Shown piece after piece: positions 25,814 through 37,427 of a DNA stretch of 64,000 nt. The notes below the pieces were generated by a model. It was given only the letters and a program-made list of their open reading frames with translations, was not told the origin of the DNA and made no database searches. Each line of letters opens with the position of its first letter. Position 1 is the stretch's first letter. The translations under genes were made by a program, and so were the position numbers. Origin of the DNA: Phyllobacterium endophyticum (GTDB lineage: Bacteria; Pseudomonadota; Alphaproteobacteria; Rhizobiales; Rhizobiaceae); NCBI RefSeq assembly GCF_003010935.1, contig NZ_PGGN01000004.1, positions 62,001-126,000 of the forward strand. The letters are read 5' to 3'.

Positions 25814-28800
25814 ATGAAGAAATTTACGAAGGCGGCTCTCGCATCCGTCGCAACAATGGCTCTGGTCACGGGCCAACCCGGATCGGCTTTCAGCGACGCT
25901 ATAAAGGTCGGTGGCCAGCAAAGCTTTCTCTTTGATCGAAACGTGACGTTCGGCGACAGCCTGTCGGATAATGGTTCGTTGGCTGCTGATATCAAGTCTA
26001 TCAAAGCTAATGTTCTTCTCATGGGAACATTGACACTCCTACTACCCGATACAGCAAAGTTACTAGGCAAGGCCGATGGTATGGCAGGAGGCCGCGCGAG
26101 CAATGGTCGCGTCTGGATCGAGTACATCGTAAGCCAGCAAGATCGCGGTATCATTCACGATCCGAACGTATTGAATTCCACACTTGCGGATGCAAGCGTT
26201 CGTTTTGGGTTGGCAAAGGCGCTCGAAGCATTGACGGCATGGGCCGGAGGGAAACCATTCGTTCTCTCTGAATTCCTTAAAACCGTCAAGCCGATCTGGA
26301 ATGGTGGCCCAAATTACGGCTACGAATCAATCAACGGCAAAAAAAGCGTGAACTATGCTGTAGCCGGTTCGAAATTCCTGCCCGGACCTCTGGATCTCGC
26401 AATTCCTACCCTTGCCAGTCAGGTCGACGCATTCATGAAACCGCTCAAAGATAAAACGAAAGGGTTTGGCAAGAACGATCTGGTAACCGTCTGGGAAGGA
26501 GCCAACGACGCTTTCGGGCTCATCCCCGACAAGGGAAAAGCAATGAATCAGGCGGACTTCGACAAGACAGTTGCCGCCTCCAAAGCAGCGCTGATAAGCA
26601 ATCTTGAAAAGCTATATGCTGCAGGAGGGCGCAATTTCCTGATACCAAATCTGCCGGATTTTGGTCTGACGCCCGATCATCGACCAAACGCCGAAAATGC
26701 GAACAAAGCCAGCGGCGCTTTTGTCAAGATCACGGCGGAGGCTATCGATGAATTCAGGGCCAAGTATGCTGACGCGATTGTCTACGCACCGGAACTGAGG
26801 CCTGCCATCACTCTTTTCAACAAAAGCCCGCAAGTGCTTGGCTTCAACAACGTTACTATCGGCTGCCAGCATGTTCCAAAATGCAAGGATAGACCCGTGG
26901 ATGTTCCGGGGTTTTTGAACGAACAAAACAAGAAGACCGATAGTGCAGGAAAAATCATTGATGTACAGAATGAGTATGTCTTCTGGGATGGGGTCCATCC
27001 GAACACAAGGGCCCATGCTTACCTCGCCAGTTATTTCGAACAATATTGGCTGAATCCTGATCTTAAGGGCGCCTATCTCGTTTCTCCTGAAGGTTTGTTC
27101 AAGACGCGGCGGCATTTCCTCTTTCCCGCAGCGGATCTCGTCATGAAGAACTATCTGGAAGGCGATGCCGCTCTCTACAAGCTTGAAAAAGGCAAGCTCG
27201 TTATCACTGGAGATAACACCTATACTGGAGGGACTATCATCGAAGAAGGCACGTTACAGATCGGCGATGGCAAAGCCACCGGCTCTATCACCGGCGATGT
27301 GACCACGAAGGATGAAACCATTCTCGCGTTTGATCGCTCGGATCTTATCGCTTTCGATGGAGCGATCGTTGGAACCGGTAGCGTGCAGCAAAACGGGACA
27401 GGCGGTACGCTATTGACAGGCAAGAACACCTATACGGGCGATACGATCATCAATGGCGGGCTTTTGGCCGTAAACGGCTCGCTGATATCGAAGGTTCTGG
27501 TGAACGACACGGGCATTCTTGGTGGAAATGGCGCCATCGGCTCGCTTGTCGCCAATAGCGGCGGCTGGGTTTCGCCGGGCAATTCTGTCGGCAAACTGAC
27601 TGTTGCGGGCGATGCGACATTTGACAAGGGCAGCGTCTTCGATGTGGAGATCCGCGCGGACAAAAGTGCGGCCGATCAGCTTGATGTGAAAGGCAAGGTG
27701 ATCCTGCTTGGCGGCGTCGTCCAAACGCGCATTGAGGGCACACCAGCGTTCTTTACCGCCGATCAGGTCAAGGGGCTGTTCACGAAACCCTATGAGATTC
27801 TTCTGGCTGGCAAAGGAGTGACGGGCACATTCGAAAATGCCAAGCAGTATAAATATTTGACAACCCAGCTCGATTATAGCGCTGACAGGGTCAGCCTGCG
27901 CTTTGTGGAAAAGGCGCAGCCGCGTGTTGCATTGCCGGTTGATATTGCGATTGCCGAAGAGCCAAAGATCGACCCTCCTGCCCTGCCCATTGCACCAACG
28001 CATATTCATGTGGGCGATGATGCGGTGACGCAGAACCAGAAAGCGGTAGCCGCTGCCATCGACAAAATGCAGGCGGGCGATGCGATCTACAACACCGTGC
28101 TGTTCACCAGAGTGAACGCAATCCCAAACTATGATGCGCTCTCCGGCGAGGTTCACGCCACGCTTTCCGGTGTTCTGATCGAGGATAACCATTTTATCAG
28201 CGATGCGGCGAGTGCCCGGGTTCGAACTGCCTTTGGCGGCGTGACCGGACCAGACCAGCAGACCGCAACACCTCTGGCCTTTGGGCCCGGAGGCAAGGTC
28301 AAAGCCAAAGGAAGCGAAGCGTTCGATAGCGTGGCGCCAGCGCCTGCAACGACGGCACTTTGGGGTCAGGCTTATGGCGCATGGGCCCATGCGGATGCAA
28401 ACGGCAATGCAGCCGGGTATAGCCGCAAGACCGGCGGTCTCGTCACCGGGTTTGACGGCGTGGTGGCTGAAACATGGCGCTTCGGGCTTCTGGCCGGCTA
28501 TGGCAACAGCTCGGTCAGTGGCGGTCGGGGCCGTGCTTTGGTCGACAGCTATCAGCTCGGGCTTTATGGCGGCACGCAGATTGATGCCTTCGGTCTACGC
28601 CTTGGAGTTAACCTTGCACAGCACGAGATTGACAGCAGGCGCCGGACCGACTTCGGCGCTTTGTTGGATCGGCACAGCACGAAATATGAGGCGCAGACCG
28701 TGCAGGTATTCGGTGAGCTTGGCTATGAAATCAACACCGCCTATGCCGATTTCGAACCCTTTGCCGGCGCAAGCTACGTGCATTTGAAGACGGACTCTTT

Positions 28801-29167
28801 CCAAGAAGATGGCGCGATCAGCAATCTGACCGGCCTGTCATCCACCTCGGATGTGACCATCACCACGTTGGGTCTCCGGGGGAGCCACGCTTTTGCGCTC
28901 ACGGAAAGCACCATTCTAACTGCGCGCGGGCTTCTCGGCTGGAATCACGCTTTTGGCGATGTCACACCGGAATCCAGGCTCGCCTTTACCGGCGGCCAGA
29001 GCTTTACCGCGAAAGGCCTGCCGATCGCCGAAGATGCGGCCGTGGTTGAGGCTGGGCTCGATCTCGGGCTCGGTCGCAACACGACGCTGGGCCTCACCTA
29101 TACCGGCCAATTCTCGGCACAGGCCAGCGACAATGTGGTGAAGGCCGATTTGAGCGTGCGCTTCTGA
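25814..29167 (+). CDS. Autotransporter with GDSL-type esterase passenger
   Basis: Outer-membrane autotransporter of 1117 residues. ATG 25814 (MKKFTKAALASVATMALVTG, signal) is preferred over 25751. The passenger is an SGNH/GDSL hydrolase: block I VTFGDSLSDNGS with Ser49, GGRNFLIPNLPDFGLTP, and the C-terminal pair Asp392/His395 in WDGVHPNTRAH. Residues about 470-680 contain beta-helix passenger-associated repeats (TGDNTYTGGTIIEEGTLQIG, then TGKNTYTGDTIINGGLLAVN). The C-terminal 280 residues form the beta-barrel, ending ADLSVRF with the terminal Phe. Probably a surface lipase/esterase. The coding sequence is less GC-rich than its neighbours, particularly in the passenger. Confidence 0.92.
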   Translation: MKKFTKAALASVATMALVTGQPGSAFSDAIKVGGQQSFLFDRNVTFGDSLSDNGSLAADIKSIKANVLLMGTLTLLLPDTAKLLGKADGMAGGRASNGRVWIEYIVSQQDRGIIHDPNVLNSTLADASVRFGLAKALEALTAWAGGKPFVLSEFLKTVKPIWNGGPNYGYESINGKKSVNYAVAGSKFLPGPLDLAIPTLASQVDAFMKPLKDKTKGFGKNDLVTVWEGANDAFGLIPDKGKAMNQADFDKTVAASKAALISNLEKLYAAGGRNFLIPNLPDFGLTPDHRPNAENANKASGAFVKITAEAIDEFRAKYADAIVYAPELRPAITLFNKSPQVLGFNNVTIGCQHVPKCKDRPVDVPGFLNEQNKKTDSAGKIIDVQNEYVFWDGVHPNTRAHAYLASYFEQYWLNPDLKGAYLVSPEGLFKTRRHFLFPAADLVMKNYLEGDAALYKLEKGKLVITGDNTYTGGTIIEEGTLQIGDGKATGSITGDVTTKDETILAFDRSDLIAFDGAIVGTGSVQQNGTGGTLLTGKNTYTGDTIINGGLLAVNGSLISKVLVNDTGILGGNGAIGSLVANSGGWVSPGNSVGKLTVAGDATFDKGSVFDVEIRADKSAADQLDVKGKVILLGGVVQTRIEGTPAFFTADQVKGLFTKPYEILLAGKGVTGTFENAKQYKYLTTQLDYSADRVSLRFVEKAQPRVALPVDIAIAEEPKIDPPALPIAPTHIHVGDDAVTQNQKAVAAAIDKMQAGDAIYNTVLFTRVNAIPNYDALSGEVHATLSGVLIEDNHFISDAASARVRTAFGGVTGPDQQTATPLAFGPGGKVKAKGSEAFDSVAPAPATTALWGQAYGAWAHADANGNAAGYSRKTGGLVTGFDGVVAETWRFGLLAGYGNSSVSGGRGRALVDSYQLGLYGGTQIDAFGLRLGVNLAQHEIDSRRRTDFGALLDRHSTKYEAQTVQVFGELGYEINTAYADFEPFAGASYVHLKTDSFQEDGAISNLTGLSSTSDVTITTLGLRGSHAFALTESTILTARGLLGWNHAFGDVTPESRLAFTGGQSFTAKGLPIAEDAAVVEAGLDLGLGRNTTLGLTYTGQFSAQASDNVVKADLSVRF

Positions 29168-29172
29168 TATGA

Positions 29173-29207
29173 AACAGCCGGTGGAGCAATCCGCCGGCTG
29201 TTTTGTT
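29173..29207 (+). terminator. Rho-independent terminator after the autotransporter
   Basis: AACAGCCGG (29173-29181) and CCGGCTGTT (29194-29202) form a perfect 9-bp stem with a 12-nt loop, followed by a T-rich tail. It lies 5 bp after the stop codon. Confidence 0.85.
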
Positions 29208-29287
29208 CTGGTACGGGGCTAAAGTCCGTTTGAGAATCCGGCCCGGCGAGTCAGCTGAAGACCACCGGGGCGGATTCGCATAGGCCT

Positions 29288-30987
<1,700 letters not shown>

Positions 30988-31006
30988 GCCTCTACCCCCA
31001 TCAGTA

Positions 31007-31024
31007 CCGTACCGTACGTTACGG
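31007..31024. promoter_or_regulatory. 18-bp palindrome, probable TetR operator
   Basis: CCGTACCGTACGTTACGG is a near-perfect inverted repeat (16 of 18 positions match its reverse complement). It lies 20 bp upstream of the GTG start of the TetR gene that leads into ilvC. TetR proteins usually bind such palindromes at their own promoters. Seen directly; role inferred. Confidence 0.6.
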
Positions 31025-31212
31025 CAATCTTCTAGTACGCGGCAAGATTAATGACAAGGGCTACGCCGATCAATTTTTCGGCTGTTTGGAGACGTTCCGA
31101 CTCCTAACCGACAACATTGGTGCCGAAATTCGCGGTAATTGCATGAAAACCTGGGAAAACGGCGCAGAAAATTCCACCGGAACTTGCAAATTAGTTGCGA
31201 CGGGTTGAGTGG

Positions 31213-33138
31213 TCAGATGTTGACCTGGGTGCCGATCTCCACGACGCGCCCTGTTGGAATCTGGAAATATTCAGTGGCATCACTCGCGGTGCGAGCCAGG
31301 GCGATGAACAACCGATCCTGCCAGTGTGGCATTTCAGAGCGAGCAGACGCTTTCAACGAGCGGCGCGACAGGAAGAAAGAAGTCGTCATGATGTCGAACT
31401 TCCAGCCCTGCTTCCGGCAGATTGCCAATGTACGCGGAATATTCGGGCGCTCCATGTAACCAAACGTCAAAGTAACGCGCATGAAGAGATCGTTTATAGG
31501 TTCGATGCGTACGCGGTCGCTCTTCTTTACCAGCGGACTCGGCGCGGTAATCACCGTGAGGATCACGTTATTCTGGTGCAGGACTTTGTAATGCTTGAGA
31601 CTATGCATCAGCGCAGTTGGCGTGCTCTTGGGATCTCCGGTCAGGAAGACAGCAGTACCCGGCACAAGTGTCGGGGGATTTTCCGCCATCTTTCTGGAAA
31701 TGAGGTCGAGCGGCACTTCGCCTTTGCGGGTTTTTTCAAAGAGCTGACGGCTGCCCCGCACCCACGTGAACATGATAAGAACGACAAGGAGCGCGACCAC
31801 CAGCGAAGCCCAACCGCCATCAACGACCTTGATAAGGTTGGCGCTGACAAAGGTCAGATCGATAACGAGGAAGCCGAGCGTCAGTGACACAGCCGCCCAC
31901 AAGCGCCACTTCCAAATCCTTACCATTACAAAGAACAGCAACGTCGTGGTTACGAGCATATTGCCCGTTACAGCTATACCATAGGCCGACGCCAGGTTGG
32001 TTGAACGTTCGAAACCAAGTACCAAAAGGATAACAACAATTCCGAGCAGTGCGTTGATTCGGGGCAGATAGACTTGGCCAGACAATTTTTCCGACGTGTG
32101 TTCAATGTTCAGCCGCGGCAGGAGATTAAGCTGTACTGCCTGCCTCGATAGCGAATAGGCGCCCGATATTACAGCCTGACTGGCGATAACCGTTGCCATG
32201 GTAGCAAGCAGCACCATTGGCAGAAGCGCCCAGTTCGGAAACATTTCGAAGAACGGGTTCTTGGCCGCGTCGCCATTTGCCAGGATGAAGGCGCCCTGCC
32301 CGAAATAATTGAGCAAGAGACAAGGAAATACGATCCACATCCACGCCGTGGCGATTGGCTTGCGACCAAAATGACCAAGGTCCGCATAGAGTGCCTCAGC
32401 ACCTGTAACCGCCAGGAAAACCGTTCCGATCGTGGGAAATGCGGTCTGCGGGTTGTTTACGATATACTCGAAAGCATAGACCGGATTGACCGCATAAAAA
32501 ACGCTCAGGTCGTCGGCAAGGTGCCAAAGCCCAAAGAAGCCGAGTGCCAGAAACCACAGCAGGGTGATCGGTCCGAAGATCGTGGCGACCCGGGCGGTGC
32601 CAAAACGCTGCACCGAGAACAGCGTCAATAGGATTACCAGCGTTATCGGAACGATGAAAGGTTCCAGTCGAGGCGTCACGATTTCAAGGCCTTCAACGGC
32701 CGAGAGCACCGAAATCGCTGGGGTGATCACGGCGTCGCCGTAAAAGAGCGACGCACCAACGATACCGAGAGCCAAAATGAGTTGCGGGCGAGTTTTGAAG
32801 CTCGCCCGTGCCAAAGCCATCAATGAGAGGATTCCGCCCTCGCCGTCATTATCGGCGCGCAACACGAACAGGATGTACTTTATCGTTACTATCAGGGCCA
32901 ACGCCCAGAAGATCATCGAAACAACGCCAAGAACATCGGTTCGGCTTAGAGTTCCATCGAGTGATGCAGCATGGAGCGCCTCACGAAACGCGTAGATAGG
33001 GCTCGTACCGATATCGCCATAGACGACACCAAGAGCACCGAGAACAAGAACCGGAAAGGCCTCTTTATGATGCGGTTCCGATTCATGAACGACGGGACCA
33101 TTATCATAGTTCTCGTCATCCAGCTGTTGTTCACTCAT
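31213..33138 (-). CDS. kup: Low-affinity potassium uptake protein Kup
   Basis: K+/H+ symporter of the KUP/HAK family, 641 residues, standard for bacterial Kup. It begins in a charged cytoplasmic region and has about 12 membrane helices. Signature pieces: LGALGVVYGDIGTSPIYAFREAL (about 33-55), GALFVLTGAEALYADLGHFG-like VFLAVTGAEALYADLGHFGR, and FPCLLLNYFGQGAFIL. The soluble C-terminal domain contains PGTAVFLTGDPKSTPTALMHSLKH. Monocistronic; no riboswitch recognised upstream. Confidence 0.97.
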   Translation of the reverse strand: MSEQQLDDENYDNGPVVHESEPHHKEAFPVLVLGALGVVYGDIGTSPIYAFREALHAASLDGTLSRTDVLGVVSMIFWALALIVTIKYILFVLRADNDGEGGILSLMALARASFKTRPQLILALGIVGASLFYGDAVITPAISVLSAVEGLEIVTPRLEPFIVPITLVILLTLFSVQRFGTARVATIFGPITLLWFLALGFFGLWHLADDLSVFYAVNPVYAFEYIVNNPQTAFPTIGTVFLAVTGAEALYADLGHFGRKPIATAWMWIVFPCLLLNYFGQGAFILANGDAAKNPFFEMFPNWALLPMVLLATMATVIASQAVISGAYSLSRQAVQLNLLPRLNIEHTSEKLSGQVYLPRINALLGIVVILLVLGFERSTNLASAYGIAVTGNMLVTTTLLFFVMVRIWKWRLWAAVSLTLGFLVIDLTFVSANLIKVVDGGWASLVVALLVVLIMFTWVRGSRQLFEKTRKGEVPLDLISRKMAENPPTLVPGTAVFLTGDPKSTPTALMHSLKHYKVLHQNNVILTVITAPSPLVKKSDRVRIEPINDLFMRVTLTFGYMERPNIPRTLAICRKQGWKFDIMTTSFFLSRRSLKASARSEMPHWQDRLFIALARTASDATEYFQIPTGRVVEIGTQVNI

Positions 33139-33280
33139 ACAGGTTTTCCCTCGCTCTGACAGCGTGGGCGGACGAGTTAGTCGTGTTGCACCGCAATATC
33201 AATCGCCATTTTTTCATAGCTCACAACTCACGATATGCAAAAATGCATGACAAAGCGAATACTGCACCATTATCAAGGGT

Positions 33281-34021
33281 CTATGGTTGGAGCGCATTGA
33301 GATATCTTCCCACCGCGCCGGCCATACCGTGTACTAAAGCGTCCGCTGTAAGCCCGTGTCCGATGGAGACCTCAACCAGATTTGGGATCTTTTTGACCAA
33401 GGCGGGCAGATTTTCCACTGTCAAATCATGTCCGGCATTGACCGCAATCCCTGCTTTCGCCGCCGCTTTTGCGGTTATTTCGAGTTTCTCGAGCTCATTC
33501 GCTTCTCGAATTGGGTCATCGTGAGCGCCTCCATAGGGACCAGTATAAAGCTCGATCCGATCGGCACCGAGCATCTTGGCTGCGGCAGGCGCCTCTGGAT
33601 CCGCATCGACAAACAATGAAACACGAATAGCTTGGCGTTTGAGATCGGTGATGATCGGCCGGAGGAAATCTGCATCCCTTTCCAAATCCCAGCCATGATC
33701 GGATGTCGATTGCGCTGGGTCGTCGGGGACTAGCGTTACCTGTTCGGGTTCGTTGGCCGCGACGAGGTCGAGGAATTCCCGCGTCGGATATCCCTCGATG
33801 TTGAATTCAGCCTGCGGAAACTCATCGTCGATAAGTGCACGGATCGCTGGCAGATCGGAAAAACGAATATGTCTCTCATCCGGACGGGGATGCACGGTCA
33901 ACCCGGACGCGCCGGCAGCTAACGCGATCCTGCCGAGCCCGATTAGGTTTGGCCAGGGGAGATCGCGTCTGTTGCGCAACATGGCAATCGCATTGATGTT
34001 GACGGAGAGTGATGCGGTCAT
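33281..34021 (-). CDS. pdxJ: Pyridoxine 5'-phosphate synthase
   Basis: PdxJ, 246 residues, condenses 1-deoxyxylulose-5-phosphate with 3-amino-2-oxopropyl phosphate to pyridoxine 5'-phosphate. Motifs match the family: [16 protein letters not shown] at the N-terminus, [18 protein letters not shown] (active-site His and Arg), EFNIEGYPT, and [11 protein letters not shown] with [13 protein letters not shown] near the C-terminus. NINAIAMLR in place of VNIDHVATLRN is seen in alphaproteobacterial versions. It lies between kup and the helicase on the same strand. Confidence 0.96.
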   Translation of the reverse strand: MTASLSVNINAIAMLRNRRDLPWPNLIGLGRIALAAGASGLTVHPRPDERHIRFSDLPAIRALIDDEFPQAEFNIEGYPTREFLDLVAANEPEQVTLVPDDPAQSTSDHGWDLERDADFLRPIITDLKRQAIRVSLFVDADPEAPAAAKMLGADRIELYTGPYGGAHDDPIREANELEKLEITAKAAAKAGIAVNAGHDLTVENLPALVKKIPNLVEVSIGHGLTADALVHGMAGAVGRYLNALQP

Positions 34022-34124
34022 GATGGAAACCTGTACGCGGAAGCACTTGGGTTATTCTTACAGCAGAACTCTGACATTAAACATTGCTATCTCGGTTGAA
34101 GCCGACGATTGTGAATGCTGCGAA

Positions 34125-35252
34125 TTACCGCACAACGGTCAGCCGTTCGGCAGCGCGCGTGATGGCCGTATAAAGCCAGCGTTCTCGCGTATCGCGAAAC
34201 GCGTAGCTTTCGTCAAACAGCACAACTTCATCCCACTGCGAGCCCTGCGCTTTGTGGGTCGTGAGAGCATATCCATAGTCGAAGTCATCGAATCGTTTCT
34301 TCGTCTGCCACGGGATCTCCGCATCAGGATCGTCGAATTGCGATTTCAGGAGCTTGATCTTGGCGACACCCCGCCCCGGCTCTTCATCTTCGGGCGCGAC
34401 CAGAAGATTGATCCCGGGCTTAACTGTCTCGCGGGACGATGTCATGACTTTCCATAGCGAGCCATTGAGCAGACCTTTCGCGGGATCATTTCGCAGGCAA
34501 ACCAACTTGTCGCCTGCTTGTGGAAACGACGCGGAAAATCCCTTCAGTTCACGCAGACGCTGATTATAGCGCCGGCGCGTGCGATTGGTCCCCACGAGAA
34601 CCTGGTCCGCGCCAAGTACCAGTTCCTGTGTGACATCAGTCTTGGAGATAACCTTGGCAGCACCAAAATCACCGAAGGTGAATTCCCGGCCCTCGCGCAC
34701 GTCGAGCGCGAGACGAATGATCGGATTGTCACGCGCCTGACGATGGATTTCGCTCAAAAGAAAATCGGGCTCGTGCTCGGTAAAAAAACCGCCACCGGAA
34801 ATGGGCGGGAGCTGACCAGGGTCACCGAGCACGAGAATTGGCGTTCCGAAACTCATCAAATCGCGTCCCAACTGCTCATCGACCATGGAGCATTCGTCAA
34901 CAACGATAAGCTTCGCCTTTGATACAGGGCTTTGACGATTCAATGAAAACGTCGGAGCGATGCTGGTCTTGCCCGTGGTTTCGTTCTCAACCGCCTCTTC
35001 GCCGCGCGGGCGATAGATCAGTGAATGCAAAGTTCGGGCGTTGGACGCTCCTTTCGAGCGAAGAACCTGGGCCGCCTTGCCGGTAAAGGCTGCAAACTGA
35101 ACGTCGCCTTCGATATGTTCGGCAAAATAGCGCGCGAGCGTCGTCTTGCCCGTACCAGCATATCCGAAAAGCCGGAAAATGGGGCTGCGGCCGTCTTTCA
35201 GCCACTTTGAAACTGCCCGAAGCGCTTCATCCTGTTGCGGTGATAATTGCAT
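34125..35252 (-). CDS. RecD-like ATP-dependent DNA helicase
   Basis: Superfamily 1B helicase of 375 residues, shorter than RecD/RecD2 and similar in size to phage Dda-type and stand-alone AAA_30 helicases. Walker A is FGYAGTGKTTLARYF (about 30-40), Walker B IVVDECSMVD, motif III LGDPGQLPPI, and the C-terminal UvrD_C_2 region is YALTTHKAQGSQWDEVVLFDES with YTAITRAAERL. All helicase motifs are present and in order. No RecB/RecC partner is nearby, so a role in repair or replication restart, not RecBCD, is suggested. Single gene. Confidence 0.9.
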   Translation of the reverse strand: MQLSPQQDEALRAVSKWLKDGRSPIFRLFGYAGTGKTTLARYFAEHIEGDVQFAAFTGKAAQVLRSKGASNARTLHSLIYRPRGEEAVENETTGKTSIAPTFSLNRQSPVSKAKLIVVDECSMVDEQLGRDLMSFGTPILVLGDPGQLPPISGGGFFTEHEPDFLLSEIHRQARDNPIIRLALDVREGREFTFGDFGAAKVISKTDVTQELVLGADQVLVGTNRTRRRYNQRLRELKGFSASFPQAGDKLVCLRNDPAKGLLNGSLWKVMTSSRETVKPGINLLVAPEDEEPGRGVAKIKLLKSQFDDPDAEIPWQTKKRFDDFDYGYALTTHKAQGSQWDEVVLFDESYAFRDTRERWLYTAITRAAERLTVVR

Positions 35253-35314
35253 GGTTCTGACTGACAGGATTCGCCGAGAAAGGGCAAGGAAAATGGTCCG
35301 GGCAGATGTTAGAC

Positions 35315-35758
35315 TTATAGGTTATCCGGGTTTCCCGGCCGGATTTGCCCTTCGCCGACGCGGCCAAACTGTTGGTCGATCATGCGGAAACGGTCTTCCT
35401 TGACCTGCAACTTCCAGCAAATCTTCTGTTCTTCTCCCTCGTAAGTGAGGCAAAGACTGTCCTTTTCCAGCGTCCAGTCGCCAGCATAGGACATGCCCTT
35501 CGTTGCAACCTCCTCCGGCTTGCAGCATTGGATCATCTTGCCACGCGACTTGCCATCCGGCCCAAGATATTCAGTGAAGTTGAACGGTGGCTCTGCCTTG
35601 ACTTCACCCGTAAGGGTTGCCCCGGTAATGACCTTGCGCAAGTCATCTTCGTTGGCTGTCGGCCAGGGTCCATCCTGCGCTATCGCCCAGCCGGGAGGAA
35701 GTATCGAACCGCAAACAAGCAGCATCGTCAGCAGGCGTATCTTGGAGAAAATCGGCAT
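35315..35758 (-). CDS. Secreted protein of unknown function at the end of the nitrile hydratase cluster
   Basis: 147 residues with a signal peptide (MPIFSKIRLLTMLLVCGSIL, cleavage near AIAQ). The mature part is small and polar with conserved-looking Cys pair CCKPEE and later SLCLTYEGEEQKICWKL, so it may form disulfides or bind metal. I do not recognise the family, but the ITGATLTGEV..GKMIQ..DWTLEKDSLC pattern resembles small secreted rhizobial proteins with a repeated beta-strand plan. Its start lies 2 bp after the stop of the nitrile hydratase accessory gene, so it is probably in that operon. Confidence 0.65.
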   Translation of the reverse strand: MPIFSKIRLLTMLLVCGSILPPGWAIAQDGPWPTANEDDLRKVITGATLTGEVKAEPPFNFTEYLGPDGKSRGKMIQCCKPEEVATKGMSYAGDWTLEKDSLCLTYEGEEQKICWKLQVKEDRFRMIDQQFGRVGEGQIRPGNPDNL

Positions 35759-35760
35759 TT

Positions 35761-36123
35761 TCAGGATCGATCCGGGTCGTTGTCGAGACGTATTGGTTGA
35801 CCGTGCGGCGTTGCATGAGCGGCGCGCTGCCAGGAGGCAGCCAGTTGATCAACATCATGCTTGCTCGCAACATTTTTCGAAGCGATCAGCGTTTCCAGCG
35901 CCTCCAGCCAAAAATGATAGTAGTCACTGGCGTCGTCCATCGCGCCGGCACGCTTCAGTTTCGCAGATAGCGTCGCCGCCCATTCCTCCCAGGTAAATAG
36001 ACCCCGGTCGTGCAGCGAGATGACCATGGCGAATGCCTCGGCCTGCCAAGGCTCGGCGAATACCGGCGCATCATCATAGGCGGGTAGTCCACGTGAATGG
36101 GTGATCAACTCACGCAGGCTCAA
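35761..36123 (-). CDS. Nitrile hydratase accessory protein (activator)
   Basis: Small activator of about 120 residues that helps load metal into nitrile hydratase. The sequence GLPAYDDAPVFAEPWQAEAFAMVISLHDRGLFTWEEWAATLSAKLKRAG with YYHFWLEALETLIASK matches the NHase accessory/beta-like family. The frame opens at ATG 36141. I prefer TTG 36123 because GGGAGAG lies 5 bp upstream and gives [12 protein letters not shown]; this overlaps the beta gene by 14 bp. Third gene in the alpha-beta-activator order. Confidence 0.82.
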   Translation of the reverse strand: MSLRELITHSRGLPAYDDAPVFAEPWQAEAFAMVISLHDRGLFTWEEWAATLSAKLKRAGAMDDASDYYHFWLEALETLIASKNVASKHDVDQLAASWQRAAHATPHGQPIRLDNDPDRS

Positions 36124-36769
36124 GGTAACTCTCCCAGGCATCGATGCTGACGGTCAAGGTGGCGTCGGCTTCATCGCCCCATAGTTCAGGCGCAGAGAAC
36201 ACAACAGTATAGACGTATTGCGGGTTCTCTCCACCGCCATGGGCATTTGTGTCCGGAAACACAAACCCGCCACGCACGGCTTCGATTACGCCGAATTTGC
36301 CGCGTGCATAGCGCGGCAGTCGCGTGTGCGTTTCCGGGTTGAAGTTGCGCGTTCGGATGCGATCACCGACTTTAAAACGCGCCTCACCTGCCACCGATCG
36401 GCCACAGGGACCGCCTTTAGCGAGGACTGCGGAGACATTCTCCGGCGCCAAGACACGTTTCGGCGTGGTACCTGGGGCGAGAGTGCGGCCGTCTCCGAGT
36501 TCCTGCGGCGAGACGAACCCATGACGCGCGAGCAATACCTCCAATGCTTTGATCCATATCTCGTAATAGGTGGAGGAATAATAATCCGCGGGGTGGAGGC
36601 TTTCGCGTGCGTGGCGGCTCTCGTCGATGTTCCAGTGCCCCATCGCTCCAGCGGCGATCGTCATGCCGAGTGCACGCTTCTCCCAATCGGCATGAAACAG
36701 CGGCTCGCGTTTTTCCGGCGCAACTGGGCCAAAGCCCATTTGTCCACCAAGATCCTGCGGCCCGTTCAT
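36110..36769 (-). CDS. nthB: Nitrile hydratase beta subunit
   Basis: Beta subunit, 219 residues. It begins [16 protein letters not shown], the standard NHase-beta start (MNGxxDxGG), and contains [17 protein letters not shown] and the C-terminal SH3-like domain [26 protein letters not shown] that packs on the alpha subunit. It overlaps the alpha gene by 4 bp (ATGA), which indicates translational coupling. Together with alpha it hydrates nitriles to amides. Confidence 0.95.
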   Translation of the reverse strand: MNGPQDLGGQMGFGPVAPEKREPLFHADWEKRALGMTIAAGAMGHWNIDESRHARESLHPADYYSSTYYEIWIKALEVLLARHGFVSPQELGDGRTLAPGTTPKRVLAPENVSAVLAKGGPCGRSVAGEARFKVGDRIRTRNFNPETHTRLPRYARGKFGVIEAVRGGFVFPDTNAHGGGENPQYVYTVVFSAPELWGDEADATLTVSIDAWESYLEPA

Positions 36770-37389
36770 GCTGGCTCCGGTATGAGAGGTAGTCCTGTTC
36801 CGATCATTGAATCGCGCGTGACGAGATCGGCAAGCTGTTCTTCGCTCAAGCCGTCGGTACCTTCAGGGCGCATCGGAACGACGAGGTAACGCAGTTCGGC
36901 TGTTGAATCCCACACCCGGATCTTTGTTGTCTCGGGAAGGATCAGATCGAATTCCGCCAGCACCCCGCGAGGGTCGATGACGGCCCTCGACCGATAGGGC
37001 GGCGATTTATACCAGACGGGAGGCAAGCCAAGCACCGACCACGGGTAGCACGAGCAAAGCGTGCAGACGACGAGATTATGCGTATCCGGTGTGTTGAATA
37101 CTACCTGCATGTGCTCGCCCTGACGCCCCGTGTAACCAAGGTCTGCGATGGCTGCGGTTGCATCGCGCTTCAGCCAGTCGGCATAATCGGGGTTGGACCA
37201 GGCTTTTGCCACTACCCTCGCTCCGTTGCGTGGCCCGACCTTGGTCTCGTACGTGTCGACGATCGCATCGATTGCCGCCGGGTCGATCAGGCCTTTTTCG
37301 GTGAGAATCGTCTCCAAAGCCCGCACGCGCGCCGCCATGGGATCTAGCTCATTGTCGTGATGGTGGTGGTCGTCATGATCGTGTGGCAT
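36766..37389 (-). CDS. nthA: Nitrile hydratase alpha subunit, cobalt type
   Basis: Catalytic alpha subunit, 207 residues from ATG 37389. The metal site is [10 protein letters not shown] at C109, C112, S113, C114; Thr in CTLCSC is the signature of cobalt-type enzymes (iron-type has CSLCSC). [19 protein letters not shown] follows as in the family. The N-terminus is [16 protein letters not shown], a histidine/aspartate-rich tail that could gather Co2+. The operon is alpha, beta, activator. No amidase lies in the window to use the amide product. LysE and ilvBN lie immediately upstream on the same strand. Confidence 0.95.
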   Translation of the reverse strand: MPHDHDDHHHHDNELDPMAARVRALETILTEKGLIDPAAIDAIVDTYETKVGPRNGARVVAKAWSNPDYADWLKRDATAAIADLGYTGRQGEHMQVVFNTPDTHNLVVCTLCSCYPWSVLGLPPVWYKSPPYRSRAVIDPRGVLAEFDLILPETTKIRVWDSTAELRYLVVPMRPEGTDGLSEEQLADLVTRDSMIGTGLPLIPEPA

Positions 37390-37427
37390 GAGAAAAATCC
37401 TATGCGCCAATAGCTGCCAACGCAAGC

